DNA from: Maribellus maritimus
Lineage (GTDB): Bacteria > Bacteroidota > Bacteroidia > Bacteroidales > Prolixibacteraceae
Assembly (NCBI RefSeq): GCF_022267315.1
Contig: NZ_JAIKLE010000007.1
Coordinates: 124,001-188,000 of the forward strand
Direction: 5' to 3'
DNA length: 64,000 bases
Made by a program: the position numbers and the translations under genes. This document shows, piece after piece, positions 8,727 to 18,036 of the stretch. The notes below the pieces were generated by a model. That model saw only the letters and a program-made list of their open reading frames with translations. It ran no database searches and was not told the DNA's origin. Within the stretch, counting starts at the first letter, position 1; every line of letters starts with the position of its first letter.

Positions 8727-11312
8727 ATGAATATGAATTCAGAAGGTGTAAGATTTATACAGAAGCCGGTTGTTGAACAGCCGGTCTGGAAAAGAATAAT
8801 CGTAGAATCGAGCCTGCCGGAAAGTTTAAATCCACTTCGTGTTTTATCGAAAAACCTTTGGTGGGTTTGGAACAACGAAGCGCGCGAACTATTTCAATAT
8901 ATTGATCAGGAAATATGGGAAGAATGTGCTCACAACCCGATTGTTCTTCTGGATGAAGTGAGTTACAACCGCTTTAAAGAGCTGGAAAATGACGAAATAT
9001 TTGTATCAAAGATGCACCATGTCTATGGTAAATTCAATCAGTATCTCGAAGAAAGAAACCATCTTAAAGGACCACAGGTTGCCTATTTCAGCATGGAATA
9101 CGGGTTACACGACAGTCTGAAAATTTTCTCAGGGGGTCTTGGTATTCTGGCCGGCGACTATTTAAAAGAAGCCAGCGACGCCAAAGTAAACCTCGTTGCT
9201 GTCGGTCTCCTTTACAGATACGGTTATTTTAAACAAACCCTGAACCTGCATGGCGAACAAATGGCAAATTACGAAGCGCAGCAATTCTCTAAGATACCCG
9301 TTCAACCCGCTCTGGATGCAGAGGGGAACTGGATAGAAGTTTCTGTTGAATATCCTGGAAGAACCCTTGTAGCCAAGGTGTGGCAGGTAAATATCGGTTC
9401 TGTAAAACTATATCTGCTCGATGCTGATCATCACGAGAACCCGGCGGAACAAGACCGTTCAGTTACCCATCATTTGTATGGTGGCGACAACGAAAACAGG
9501 TTAAAGCAGGAAATGTTGCTTGGACTTGGAGGAATCAGAGCGCTTCAAAAACTGGGATATAATTCTGACATTTACCATTGTAATGAAGGACATGCCGCGT
9601 TTATAGGTATTGAAAGAATTGCCGACTATGTAGAAAACACAGGGCTTTCGTTCGAAGAAGCAAAAGAAGTGGTGCGTGCATCAACCATCTTCACTACGCA
9701 TACACCTGTGCCAGCAGGCCACGATTCATTTCACAAGGATATGTTCAGGCATTACATGAATCACATTCCACCCAAAATTGGTTTGGAATGGAATGAGTTC
9801 GAGATGCTTGGTAAAGCTTTCGAATACGAGGACCATTTTAATATGAGTTTCCTTGCAAGTAACCTTTCTCAAGGGATTAACGGTGTGAGTATGCTTCACG
9901 GTGAAGTTAGTAAAACTGTACTAAAAGATTTATACCAGGGATTTTTGGAAGAAGAGCTCGAAATTGGCTACGTTACCAACGGAGTTCATTATTCAACCTG
10001 GACTGCCCCGGAATGGAAAGAAATCCATAAAAAATATTTTGGCGAAGAGTTCCCTGCCAATCAGCTCAACTTTGAAATTTGGAAAAATATTTACCAGGTT
10101 CCGGATAATGAAATATGGCAAATACGAAAAGCCCTTCGTTTAAAGTTAATTAACTACATTAAACAAAGATTTGCCGACAACTGGATTAAAAGAAATGAAA
10201 ACCCAAAACTAATTAACGATGTAATGGGCAAATTAAATCCCAATGCGCTGACAATTGGTTTTGCCCGTCGGTTTGCAACCTATAAAAGAGGTTATCTTCT
10301 TTTTAGAAACCTGGAACGCCTGGCCAAGATCGTAAACAATCCTGAACGTCCGGTACAATTTATTTTTGCAGGGAAAGCGCATCCGGCTGATAAAGCCGGG
10401 CAGGATTTGATCAAACATATTGTTGAGATTTCCAAACGCCCTGAATTCAGAGGAAAAATTCTATTTGTCCAGAATTATGATATTAACCTCGCCAAAATGC
10501 TCCTGCAGGGTGTCGATGTTTGGTTAAACACTCCTACCCGTCCGCTTGAAGCTTCAGGGACAAGTGGTGAAAAAGGAGTAATGAACGGAACCCTCCACTT
10601 TTCAGTTCTTGATGGCTGGTGGGTTGAAGGCTACCAGAAAGATGCCGGCTGGGCACTTCCGGCAGAGCGAACTTACGATGTACAGGATTTTCAGGATGAA
10701 CTGGACGCAGAAACCATTTATTCTATTCTTGAAGACGAAGTTATCGAGGCATACTATGATCGCAACCACGAAGACATTCCTGAGAAATGGACTGGATTTA
10801 TCAAAAATACTATCGCCAGGGTTGCTCCTAATTTCACAACAGGGAGAATGATAAAAGACTATCAGGACAGGTATTACAATCCACAATTCCAACGTAGTCA
10901 GCTTGTAACAAACGATGGATTCAAAATGGCTAAAGAAATGGCCGCCTGGAAATTCCATGTTAGTTCAGCCTGGAAAAATCTGGAAGTAAAAAGTATTGAA
11001 ATTCCCGATGGCATTACCAATAAAATGAGCATTGGGAAAGAGTACCCTATAGTTGTAAAAGTAGATATCAAAAATCTTTCGAGTGAAGATGTCAGACTTG
11101 AGTTAATAATTACCGAAAACGAAGGAAGCGAAACTCCAAAAATTACAGACATTATTGAATTTGAAAACCTGGGATGCGAAAATAGCATTTGTACTTTCAA
11201 ATATAATCTTCATCCAAATCATCCGGGGTCATTCAATTATGGATTCCGTCTGTTACCCAAAAACCAAAATCTTCCACACAAACAGGATTTTGGATATGTT
11301 AAATGGATTTAA
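8727..11312 (+). CDS. glgP: Alpha-glucan (glycogen/maltodextrin) phosphorylase, GT35
   Basis: 861 residues. It releases glucose-1-phosphate from alpha-1,4-glucans using PLP. The N-terminal hundred residues (SLNPLRVLSKNLWWVWNNEA) match the DUF3417 domain of the shorter bacterial phosphorylase subfamily. The active-site core follows (YFSMEYGL, SGGLGILAGDYLKEASD, NEGHAAF). The PLP-binding lysine is most likely K616 in EASGTSGEKG. The C-terminal 110 residues form an extra beta-rich region. A second in-frame ATG lies two codons in, so the exact start is uncertain by two residues. It follows the GH57 gene after 132 bases containing a promoter-like sequence and ends at a strong terminator. Confidence 0.93.
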   Translation: MNMNSEGVRFIQKPVVEQPVWKRIIVESSLPESLNPLRVLSKNLWWVWNNEARELFQYIDQEIWEECAHNPIVLLDEVSYNRFKELENDEIFVSKMHHVYGKFNQYLEERNHLKGPQVAYFSMEYGLHDSLKIFSGGLGILAGDYLKEASDAKVNLVAVGLLYRYGYFKQTLNLHGEQMANYEAQQFSKIPVQPALDAEGNWIEVSVEYPGRTLVAKVWQVNIGSVKLYLLDADHHENPAEQDRSVTHHLYGGDNENRLKQEMLLGLGGIRALQKLGYNSDIYHCNEGHAAFIGIERIADYVENTGLSFEEAKEVVRASTIFTTHTPVPAGHDSFHKDMFRHYMNHIPPKIGLEWNEFEMLGKAFEYEDHFNMSFLASNLSQGINGVSMLHGEVSKTVLKDLYQGFLEEELEIGYVTNGVHYSTWTAPEWKEIHKKYFGEEFPANQLNFEIWKNIYQVPDNEIWQIRKALRLKLINYIKQRFADNWIKRNENPKLINDVMGKLNPNALTIGFARRFATYKRGYLLFRNLERLAKIVNNPERPVQFIFAGKAHPADKAGQDLIKHIVEISKRPEFRGKILFVQNYDINLAKMLLQGVDVWLNTPTRPLEASGTSGEKGVMNGTLHFSVLDGWWVEGYQKDAGWALPAERTYDVQDFQDELDAETIYSILEDEVIEAYYDRNHEDIPEKWTGFIKNTIARVAPNFTTGRMIKDYQDRYYNPQFQRSQLVTNDGFKMAKEMAAWKFHVSSAWKNLEVKSIEIPDGITNKMSIGKEYPIVVKVDIKNLSSEDVRLELIITENEGSETPKITDIIEFENLGCENSICTFKYNLHPNHPGSFNYGFRLLPKNQNLPHKQDFGYVKWI

Positions 11313-11336
11313 AAACAATCGTTGATAACGTAAATA

Positions 11337-11370
11337 AAAGAGGCTGTTTTTACAATAGCCTCTTTTCATT
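11337..11370 (+). terminator. Terminator of the glycogen locus
   Basis: Perfect 9-bp stem AAAGAGGCT / AGCCTCTTT (about 11337-11345 and 11357-11365) with a T-rich 3' flank, 25 bases after the phosphorylase stop. Confidence 0.8.
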
Positions 11371-11532
11371 TTATATATTCGTTTTCATTTTTAAATCAAA
11401 GGTTTAAATTTGCAATCAATTCATTCTTATAATAAAGAATGTGTTTATTAGAATAGCAGCAATAAATCAATTTCCGGGGATTTTACTGGTTGGATCCTGC
11501 ACAAACTTTGAAAACTATAAATTCTTTTTGAA

Positions 11533-12108
11533 ATGAATTCGAAAAATAAAATCGGAAAAAAAATCAAAGCCTTTCGCGAATTTCGTCAGGTAAACCGTGA
11601 AGATTTGGCGTTAAAAGCAAATCTGGATCCTAAACAACTTGAATATATTGAGGAAAAAGGAACAGTCCCGTCATTGGGACATCTAATAAAAATTACAAGG
11701 GCACTTGGAGTTCGAATCGGTACTTTCCTTGATGATCTGGATCATGTGGGCCCTGTTGTTGTCCGGGCCGGAGAGGAAAAATCGACTTTAAGCTTTTCAA
11801 CCAAAGACAAAAAAACCAGGGAGCATTTAAATTTTTACTCGCTCGCTCCTGATAAAACAGGCAGGCACATGGAGCCTTTTATGGTAGAAATAGAGCCTGC
11901 GAACGAGTCTGATTATAAATTATCTTCTCATGAAGGAGAAGAATTTATCTACGTTCTGGAAGGAGCAATTGAAATAAATTATGGGAAAAATATTTACCAG
12001 TTAGATAAAGGAGACAGTATTTATCTCGATTCAATTGTTGCGCACAATGTTCATGCAGCGGGTAAACAAGCTGCAAAAATAATGGCAGTTATTTATTATC
12101 CTGTTTAA
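11533..12108 (+). CDS. XRE-family HTH / cupin transcriptional regulator
   Basis: 191 residues. The N-terminal 65 or so (IGKKIKAFREFRQVNREDLALKA and what follows) form a Cro/C1-type helix-turn-helix. The C-terminal half (about residues 115-190) is a single cupin barrel with HEGEEFIYVLEGAIEI and the second cupin stretch DKGDSIYLDSIVAHNVH. Proteins of this type are small-molecule-sensing repressors or activators and often sit directly in front of the acyl-CoA synthetase they are thought to control. Here the synthetase begins 34 bases downstream. The ligand is unknown; an acyl or organic acid is plausible. Confidence 0.9.
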   Translation: MNSKNKIGKKIKAFREFRQVNREDLALKANLDPKQLEYIEEKGTVPSLGHLIKITRALGVRIGTFLDDLDHVGPVVVRAGEEKSTLSFSTKDKKTREHLNFYSLAPDKTGRHMEPFMVEIEPANESDYKLSSHEGEEFIYVLEGAIEINYGKNIYQLDKGDSIYLDSIVAHNVHAAGKQAAKIMAVIYYPV

Positions 12109-12142
12109 ATTAATATTTAAAATAAACTGAACCAAGGATCAA

Positions 12143-13795
12143 ATGCAGCTAATCGATTACACCTTAGGCGAGATTCTGGAAAAATGGGCACTTGAAACTC
12201 CGGATAAAGAATTTATGATTTATCCTGACAGGAATTTAAGATTTACCTATCAGGAGTTTAATGAACGTGTCAACAACCTGGCAAAAGGACTTTTATATAT
12301 TGGAATAAAACCCGGAGACAAAGTTGGAATCTGGGCTAAAAATGTACCCGACTGGACAACTTTTATGTTTGCCACAGCAAAAATCGGAGCTGTTCTGGTA
12401 ACCATAAATACAAGTTACAAATTAGCGGAACTAGAGTATTTGCTGCATAATGCCGACATCAACACGCTATGTCTGGCCGACGGATACCGTGACAGCGATT
12501 TTATAGAAATGATATTTAATCTTGTCCCGGAGCTGAAAGAACATGCCAGAGGAGAATTGGTTTCAAAAAAATTTCCCGAACTAAAAAACGTCATTTTTAT
12601 CGGTCAGGAGAAACATCGCGGAATGTTTAACACATCTGAATTGATATTGCTGGGAAATCATGTTGACGATATTGAACTTGAAAGTGTAAAAGAAACGATT
12701 CAATGTCACGATGTTGTTAATATGCAATATACATCCGGCACTACAGGATTTCCAAAGGGAGTTATGCTTTCGCATCACAACATTTTAAATAACGGACTTG
12801 CAACCGGCCAATGTATGAACTATACCGCTGATGAAAAACTATTGGTCTGTGTTCCTTTATTTCACTGTTTTGGTTGTGTTCTTGCTGTTTGTGCAATTAT
12901 AACTCATGGTTCAACAATGGTATTTACCGAGGAATTTGATCCGTTAATGGTACTGGCCTCGGTGCAAAAAGAAAAATGCACTGCTTTATACGGAGTACCA
13001 ACTATGTTTATCGCTGAATTACATCACCCGATGTTTGATATGTTCGACTTGTCGTCATTGCGAACAGGAATTATGGCTGGTGCGCTGTGTCCGATTGAAA
13101 CAATGAACCAGGTGATGACAAAGATGTACATGAAAGATATCATTATTGTATACGGATTGACAGAATCTTCTCCGGGAATGACGGCTACACGAACTCATAA
13201 TTCACCTGAAGTAAGATCAACAACGGTTGGATATGAGTTTCCAAATGTTGAAGTAAAAATTATTGATCCGGAAACAGGAAGTGAATGCCCGGTTGAAACA
13301 CAGGGTGAAATTTGCTGCCGCGGTTACAACGTAATGAAAGGATATTATAATAACCCGGAGGCAACCAGGGATGTTATTGACAACGAAGGTTGGCTCCATT
13401 CCGGTGACCTGGCTGTCAAAACAAAAAACGGATTTTACAGAATAACAGGCCGAATCAAGGACATGATTATACGGGGCGGTGAAAATATTTACCCCCGGGA
13501 AATTGAGAATTACCTTTACCGAATGCCACAGATTGAAGCAGTAGAAGTCGCAGGTGTCCCCAGCCCAAAATATGGTGAACAAATTGGGGCATTTATTAAA
13601 ATAAAAAAGGGGGCTGCATTGACAGAAGAAGAAGTGAGAGATTTTTGCAGAGGTCAAATAGCCCGTTTTAAAACACCAAAATATATCTTTTTTGTCGATG
13701 AATTTCCAATGACTGCAAGTGGTAAGATTCAAAAATATAAATTAAGCGAGCAAAGTATAGAAATGTGCCGTAAAAAAGGAATTGAAATTATTTAA
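12143..13795 (+). CDS. AMP-dependent acyl-CoA synthetase
   Basis: 550 residues of the ANL superfamily. It activates a carboxylic acid to an acyl-adenylate and transfers it to CoA. The P-loop-like [18 protein letters not shown], the YGLTESSPG motif, the hinge stretch [19 protein letters not shown] and the catalytic lysine in [10 protein letters not shown] are all present. The overall pattern resembles medium/long-chain fatty acyl-CoA ligases, but substrate length cannot be read directly. It is in an apparent two-gene operon with the XRE-cupin regulator. The synthetase gene is followed by an AT-rich spacer with a weak 9-bp palindrome at 13881-13899. Confidence 0.9.
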   Translation: MQLIDYTLGEILEKWALETPDKEFMIYPDRNLRFTYQEFNERVNNLAKGLLYIGIKPGDKVGIWAKNVPDWTTFMFATAKIGAVLVTINTSYKLAELEYLLHNADINTLCLADGYRDSDFIEMIFNLVPELKEHARGELVSKKFPELKNVIFIGQEKHRGMFNTSELILLGNHVDDIELESVKETIQCHDVVNMQYTSGTTGFPKGVMLSHHNILNNGLATGQCMNYTADEKLLVCVPLFHCFGCVLAVCAIITHGSTMVFTEEFDPLMVLASVQKEKCTALYGVPTMFIAELHHPMFDMFDLSSLRTGIMAGALCPIETMNQVMTKMYMKDIIIVYGLTESSPGMTATRTHNSPEVRSTTVGYEFPNVEVKIIDPETGSECPVETQGEICCRGYNVMKGYYNNPEATRDVIDNEGWLHSGDLAVKTKNGFYRITGRIKDMIIRGGENIYPREIENYLYRMPQIEAVEVAGVPSPKYGEQIGAFIKIKKGAALTEEEVRDFCRGQIARFKTPKYIFFVDEFPMTASGKIQKYKLSEQSIEMCRKKGIEII

Positions 13796-14083
13796 CATCT
13801 ACAAAACTACACCATTGTTAACTCATTGTTAAAAATGACAATTCTCATATAAAAATTTAAAAAAATGCAGCAAAAGCCCCAACTTTCAAATTGAAAGTTT
13901 TCTGTATTCCTAAATTTATTTCTCTCAGAAATTTGCTTTAAATATTTTTTATTTTCAATAAAAACTTAATCTTTGACAAAACCAGTATTTTAGCACACTC
14001 TAACGATTTCAAATTCCTAATTTTTGTCAGGTTTTAAATTTAAGTTTCACCTCTATTTTGTACCAGTTATTAGAATAATGTAA
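13796..14083. other. Intergenic, mostly featureless
   Basis: AT-rich spacer behind the acyl-CoA synthetase. The only structure seen is AACTTTCAA-A-TTGAAAGTT at 13881-13899, a weak hairpin that may end the upstream transcript. The candidate small RNA follows. Confidence 0.45.
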
Positions 14084-14208
14084 GCCTTCCCCTATAAAAG
14101 GCGAAACATAAGTTTTAAATTAACCGATTTTACCAATCTATGAAGGGTAAAAATTTAGACAGCGCAGATTTTTAAGCCATTTGTCAAATACAAATGGCTT
14201 TTTTTATT
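14084..14208 (+). ncRNA. Candidate structured small RNA, copy 2
   Basis: Counterpart of the element at 600-737. A 5-bp stem GCCTT/AAGGC (14084-14088/14098-14102) holds TATAA in its loop. It is followed by AAACAT, two bases, GTTTTAAATTAA (14104-14123), identical in word and spacing to copy 1, then ACAGC (14159-14163) and TTTTAAGCCAT (14170-14180) running into a terminator. The middle sequence differs between the copies, as expected for an RNA with conserved single-stranded boxes. The 5' end may lie further upstream. Function unknown. Confidence 0.45.
14174..14208 (+). terminator. Intrinsic terminator before pyrH
   Basis: Perfect 10-bp stem AAGCCATTTG (14174-14183) / CAAATGGCTT (14191-14200), 7-base loop, then a long T run. 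No protein gene ends just upstream, which supports a non-coding transcript here. Confidence 0.85.
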
Positions 14209-14288
14209 TTTTGATAAAACCTATCTTTAGAAAATCGGAATTGGTCCAATAGATATAAACTTTTCTCTATTCGAAATAAAAAATATAA

Positions 14289-14999
14289 ATGAAAAAATAT
14301 AAAAGAATACTACTTAAGTTGAGCGGCGAATCGTTGATGGGAGATCAAAATTATGGAATCGACAGTACCCGTTTGAATGATTATGCAGAGCAAATTGCTG
14401 AATTGACGAAGGTGGGAATTGAAATTGGAATTGTTATTGGTGGTGGAAATATCTTCAGGGGACTAAGCGGCTCTGCCAAAGGCTTCGACAGAGTAAACGG
14501 AGATCAAATGGGAATGCTGGCCACAACAATTAACAGCCTGGCTCTTAATTCCGCATTAAAAAATCTGGGCATTAAATCAAAAATGCTTACCGCTATAAGA
14601 ATGGAACCGGTTGGGGAATACTATTCGAAAGGGAAGGCTGTTGAAGCCCTTTCCAATGGTGAAGTAGTTATCATATCCGGGGGAACGGGTAACCCTTATT
14701 TTACAACAGATACAGCAAGTGCTCTGAGAGGAATTGAAATCGAAGCTGAAATTATGCTAAAAGGTACGCGTGTTGATGGAATTTATTCTGCAGACCCCGA
14801 AAAATTTCCCGACGCAATAAAATATGATAAAATAAGTTTCGATGAAATTTATAAGAAGAATCTAAAAATTATGGATTTAACCGCAACCACTTTATGTAAA
14901 GAAAACAATTTGCCGGTAATGGTATTTAATATGGATAAAAAAGGAAATTTAGCAAAGGTACTTAACGGAGAAAGCATTGGAACTATTGTTTATAATTGA
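14289..14999 (+). CDS. pyrH: Uridylate kinase
   Basis: Phosphorylates UMP to UDP in pyrimidine nucleotide synthesis. The 236-residue length is typical of bacterial hexameric UMP kinases. Family marks are KLSGESLMGD at the N-terminus, IGGGNIFRG in the phosphate-binding region and the stretch GTGNPYFTTDTASALR. It is followed by frr, the usual pairing in Bacteroidota and many other bacteria, although the common upstream partners rpsB and tsf are absent here. Confidence 0.97.
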   Translation: MKKYKRILLKLSGESLMGDQNYGIDSTRLNDYAEQIAELTKVGIEIGIVIGGGNIFRGLSGSAKGFDRVNGDQMGMLATTINSLALNSALKNLGIKSKMLTAIRMEPVGEYYSKGKAVEALSNGEVVIISGGTGNPYFTTDTASALRGIEIEAEIMLKGTRVDGIYSADPEKFPDAIKYDKISFDEIYKKNLKIMDLTATTLCKENNLPVMVFNMDKKGNLAKVLNGESIGTIVYN

Positions 15000-15038
15000 C
15001 ATTTTTTCAACCTTTTTAGAATAAATTAAGTAAAAAAT

Positions 15039-15068
15039 TTTCACGTATTTATATTTTTTCTATATTTG
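15039..15068 (+). promoter_or_regulatory. Putative promoter of frr
   Basis: TATATTTG at 15061-15068 matches TAnnTTTG exactly, with a TTTC (15039-15042) about 18 bases before it as a poor -33 match. It lies 37 bases ahead of the ATG chosen for frr and supports that start over upstream in-frame codons. Confidence 0.5.
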
Positions 15069-15104
15069 CTAACAGTCCATGGTTGGAAACTCAGGCTTAA
15101 TTTA

Positions 15105-15668
15105 ATGCACGAAGAAGTAGAATTAATTTTAGAAGATTGTAAAGAAAAAATGGGGGCTGCAATAGAGCACCTGGAAAAAGAGTTACTGCACATTAGGGCT
15201 GGCAAAGCGTCTCCAGCTATGCTGGATGGAGTAGTGGTAGAATATTACGGAAGTATGGCTCCGCTTAATCAGGTTTCAAACATAAGTACTCCTGATGCAA
15301 GGACGGTAGCTATTCAACCTTGGGAAAAAGGATTGATTCCTGTCATAGAAAAAGCTATATTGGCGGCGAATTTGGGTTTTAATCCAGATAATAATGGTGA
15401 AATTATCCGTATAAATATTCCGGCACTCACCGAAGAAAGAAGAAAATCACTTGTAAAACAAGTGCATCAGGAAGGTGAAAATGCAAAGGTGAGCATAAGA
15501 ACAGCAAGAAAAGACGCCAATGAAATGTTGAAGAAGTTGTTAAAGGACGGACTATCTGAAGATATGGAAAAAGATGCGGAAGCAGACGTTCAAAAATTAA
15601 CTGACAACTTTGGCAAAGAAGTAGATGACTTAGTTGATACTAAGGAAAAAGATATTATGACTATTTGA
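15105..15668 (+). CDS. frr: Ribosome recycling factor
   Basis: Releases mRNA and tRNA from post-termination ribosomes together with EF-G. From the ATG at 15105 the protein is 187 residues, the usual RRF length. The frame is open 13 codons earlier, but that would overlap the promoter-like element. Family marks: LLHIRAGKASPAMLDGVVVEYYG near the N-terminus, ISTPDARTVAIQPWEKG, and the helical QVHQEGENAKVSIRTARKDAN with the C-terminal KEKDI. Encoded behind pyrH and followed by a strong terminator. Confidence 0.97.
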   Translation: MHEEVELILEDCKEKMGAAIEHLEKELLHIRAGKASPAMLDGVVVEYYGSMAPLNQVSNISTPDARTVAIQPWEKGLIPVIEKAILAANLGFNPDNNGEIIRINIPALTEERRKSLVKQVHQEGENAKVSIRTARKDANEMLKKLLKDGLSEDMEKDAEADVQKLTDNFGKEVDDLVDTKEKDIMTI

Positions 15669-15722
15669 TTGTTTCTAGTTTTCTGTTTTCTGAACATTGT
15701 TTAATTGTTTTCATGGCTTTGA

Positions 15723-15750
15723 GGCAGCTTGTAGAAGCTGCCTTTTTTTT
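15723..15750 (+). terminator. Terminator of pyrH-frr
   Basis: Stem GGCAGCTT (15723-15730) / AAGCTGCC (15735-15742), GTAG loop, eight Ts. Confidence 0.9.
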
Positions 15751-15769
15751 GTGTTTTTATATTCTCCTG

Positions 15770-15802
15770 AAAACAAAAAACCTGCCAGATACTGACAGGT
15801 CT
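15770..15802 (-). terminator. Terminator of the minus-strand operon ending at 15832
   Basis: Hairpin 15780-15788/15792-15800. Read on the minus strand it pairs fully (one G-U) and is followed by a T run, as expected for the operon transcribed from 21814 down to 15832. Confidence 0.75.
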
Positions 15803-15831
15803 TTTACTTACTTTCAATAATTAAAAACCAT

Positions 15832-16077
15832 TTACTTTTTCTTTTTGCGAAGAAGTAAAAATGCGACAACCGCAATTATAACCACAGCTACAATTACGAT
15901 TACAATTGTATTTGAGCCAGAAGTTTGCTCAGCACCAGCCAATACGTCTTGTTGCATATATGAGCTGTCCTGAGAACTAAGATTGTCAATATAAGTACCA
16001 TCGTCCTGAGCCAAAAGATTTGGCATCTTTAACAATACAAGAATTACAAATGCTGATAAGTTTTTTAACAATTTCAT
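15832..16077 (-). CDS. Small exported membrane-anchored protein, unknown function
   Basis: 81 residues. The N-terminus (MKLLKNLSAFVILVLLKMP, then LLAQDD) is a signal peptide. A short polar, Asp/Ser/Gln-rich segment follows, then one transmembrane helix (about residues 54-76, rich in V/I/A) ending in RKKKK, a stop-transfer signal. The mature protein should be anchored in the inner membrane with its polar part in the periplasm. It is the last gene of the glycosyltransferase operon, 12 bases after the GT-C gene. No family recognised; the layout resembles LPxTG-type anchors but there is no sorting motif. Confidence 0.65.
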   Translation of the reverse strand: MKLLKNLSAFVILVLLKMPNLLAQDDGTYIDNLSSQDSSYMQQDVLAGAEQTSGSNTIVIVIVAVVIIAVVAFLLLRKKKK

Positions 16078-16089
16078 ACTTTCATTTTT

Positions 16090-18036
16090 TTAGTTTATAT
16101 CTAATTTATCTTTAACCTCTTGCAATAATAACTTTGCTGGCTTATAGCGTCTGTTAATCTGAATTAGCTCTTCCAATTTTGCATATGAAGCACGAAAATT
16201 ATTTTCATTATATAATTTCTGCGCTTCCAAAAGATAAAATGGTTCGTATAAGGGATAAATCTCACGACCTTTTTGAACATATTTATTAAAATTTTCCCAA
16301 TCGCCTTTCAACAGGTATATTTTAGCAAGTTGCACCATTAGCCAAACATTTTGCGGATCTTCATCCAGCGAACGAATTAATTCATGTTCTGCCTCAACGT
16401 AATTTCCTTTTTCAAGTTCGGCAATTCCATAGTAATCATCTTTACTTTTTCTTATTAACAAAACAGCAATAGGATTTCCTTTGTGATAAAATGTTTTTAG
16501 GGCTGTTGTCGATTGCCATTTGTCGTTTTTTAACAAATACGGATGAATATAATTTATACCAAAAATACCATAATCCCAGTTGTAAGAACTTCTCTCCAGA
16601 TACTTCACGTATCGATATTTTACATTTGGCAAATCATCAAAATAATTTGAAAGATTGCAATTTGAAGCAACGATGATCTTATTCTCACCAGTCATTTCTT
16701 TCAGCAAACCAGCCGGTTCTTTTAATCCGTGAAAATAGTAATCGTACTCATAGTTACTCCACGCATTTTTGTTACCACCCGAAAAAGAATTAAAATAAAT
16801 GTAATCCACGGGAAATGTCTTTGCCTGATGCCTAAAAGGCAACAACATCAACAAAAAAAATAATGTTGTTCCTGCGTACCTGTAACTAGGCTTTATTTTG
16901 AGCTTAAAAAACCGGTGTATTCCGAGAGAAGAAATAATTGCCAGAGAAGGCAAAACAAAGAATAACTGCCGAACACCACTGTATAAATTTGATTTGATAA
17001 GCAGCACATAAACGATTGGAAAAAGAAAACTGAAAATCAAAAAAGATTCATATAAAACCCCTTGGACATTCTGCTGAAAAACAGACTTAAATAGTAAAAA
17101 CAGATAGCTAAAAAGCCCAAGAAATATAAACTCTGGTGTAGAAATCAGGAGCCACTTGGGCCAATAATACCAAGGCAACTGAGTACTCCACATAACATCA
17201 CCTTCAAAAATCTGACGGATACTAACCTTGTAGTGTTCCATTACACCTAGACTTTCGAACGGATTCTTAAAAACATTTTGCAAGGCATAGGGCCAGAACA
17301 ATAATCCAGCAAAGTAGCCAATTATAACGATTACAATTAACTGGCCCGTTAGCCTGACAAAACAAGGTCTAGTTGAAACTATATGTTTAAGTTCAAAAGG
17401 CTTCAATATAAAATACAGTACACCAAAAAGTCCGAGGTAGCCAAACAAAATTAATCCGCCAATTCGGACGGAGCAAGTAAAAGCAATAGCTGTTCCAAGT
17501 AAAACTGCTGTTTTCCAACCGGGTCTGGGTAGTTCCTTCAAATATCGGATAATCAAATATACACCTGCAATATAACCTGCAGCAAAAGGTATGTCTTTTA
17601 AGTTCCCAAATGCTTGTCCAAACAGCCGGGGCATAAAAACCAACACCAAAACTGTAACACTTGAAATCCAGTAAGAATTTGTTAACTGATGTGAAACCAA
17701 ACCGGAAAAGAAACACAACAATAAAAAAAAGAAAGCCCCAGTATAATGCCGTATGAGAAACTCATTTTCAAAATGAAATACCCTATTTACCAATGCAGTA
17801 AAATTATCTACTGACTGGCCATAGTATTTTAGATTTGTAATCGGAGTATCCAGACATGATTTGTCTTTACCACCAGTAAAATACCAGTTTACTACTTTTT
17901 TTGCGTGCGGATAATGCAACTGTTCATCAACGTTTACAGCTGCCCTCGGAGCCAAAATGACTAAAACCACTGCAACTAAAAGCAAAATGGCAAAAAAAAC
18001 ATTCTTTGACTGAACTATATTTAACTCCTTAGTCAT
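16090..18036 (-). CDS. GT-C (GT39-like) membrane glycosyltransferase with C-terminal TPR region
   Basis: 648 residues. About ten to twelve hydrophobic segments occupy residues 13-400. The first outer loop contains NVDEQLHYPHA, whose D-E pair sits where GT-C enzymes keep the catalytic acidic residue. Such enzymes transfer a sugar from a polyprenyl-phosphate donor on the outer face of the inner membrane. The last 130 residues (IAELEKGNYVEAEHELI onward) are TPR-like helical repeats, unusual for plain PMT/ArnT proteins and possibly a protein-interaction arm. The gene overlaps the GT2 gene by 8 bases, implying that the GT2 makes the lipid-linked donor this enzyme uses. Acceptor unknown. Confidence 0.8.
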   Translation of the reverse strand: MTKELNIVQSKNVFFAILLLVAVVLVILAPRAAVNVDEQLHYPHAKKVVNWYFTGGKDKSCLDTPITNLKYYGQSVDNFTALVNRVFHFENEFLIRHYTGAFFFLLLCFFSGLVSHQLTNSYWISSVTVLVLVFMPRLFGQAFGNLKDIPFAAGYIAGVYLIIRYLKELPRPGWKTAVLLGTAIAFTCSVRIGGLILFGYLGLFGVLYFILKPFELKHIVSTRPCFVRLTGQLIVIVIIGYFAGLLFWPYALQNVFKNPFESLGVMEHYKVSIRQIFEGDVMWSTQLPWYYWPKWLLISTPEFIFLGLFSYLFLLFKSVFQQNVQGVLYESFLIFSFLFPIVYVLLIKSNLYSGVRQLFFVLPSLAIISSLGIHRFFKLKIKPSYRYAGTTLFFLLMLLPFRHQAKTFPVDYIYFNSFSGGNKNAWSNYEYDYYFHGLKEPAGLLKEMTGENKIIVASNCNLSNYFDDLPNVKYRYVKYLERSSYNWDYGIFGINYIHPYLLKNDKWQSTTALKTFYHKGNPIAVLLIRKSKDDYYGIAELEKGNYVEAEHELIRSLDEDPQNVWLMVQLAKIYLLKGDWENFNKYVQKGREIYPLYEPFYLLEAQKLYNENNFRASYAKLEELIQINRRYKPAKLLLQEVKDKLDIN

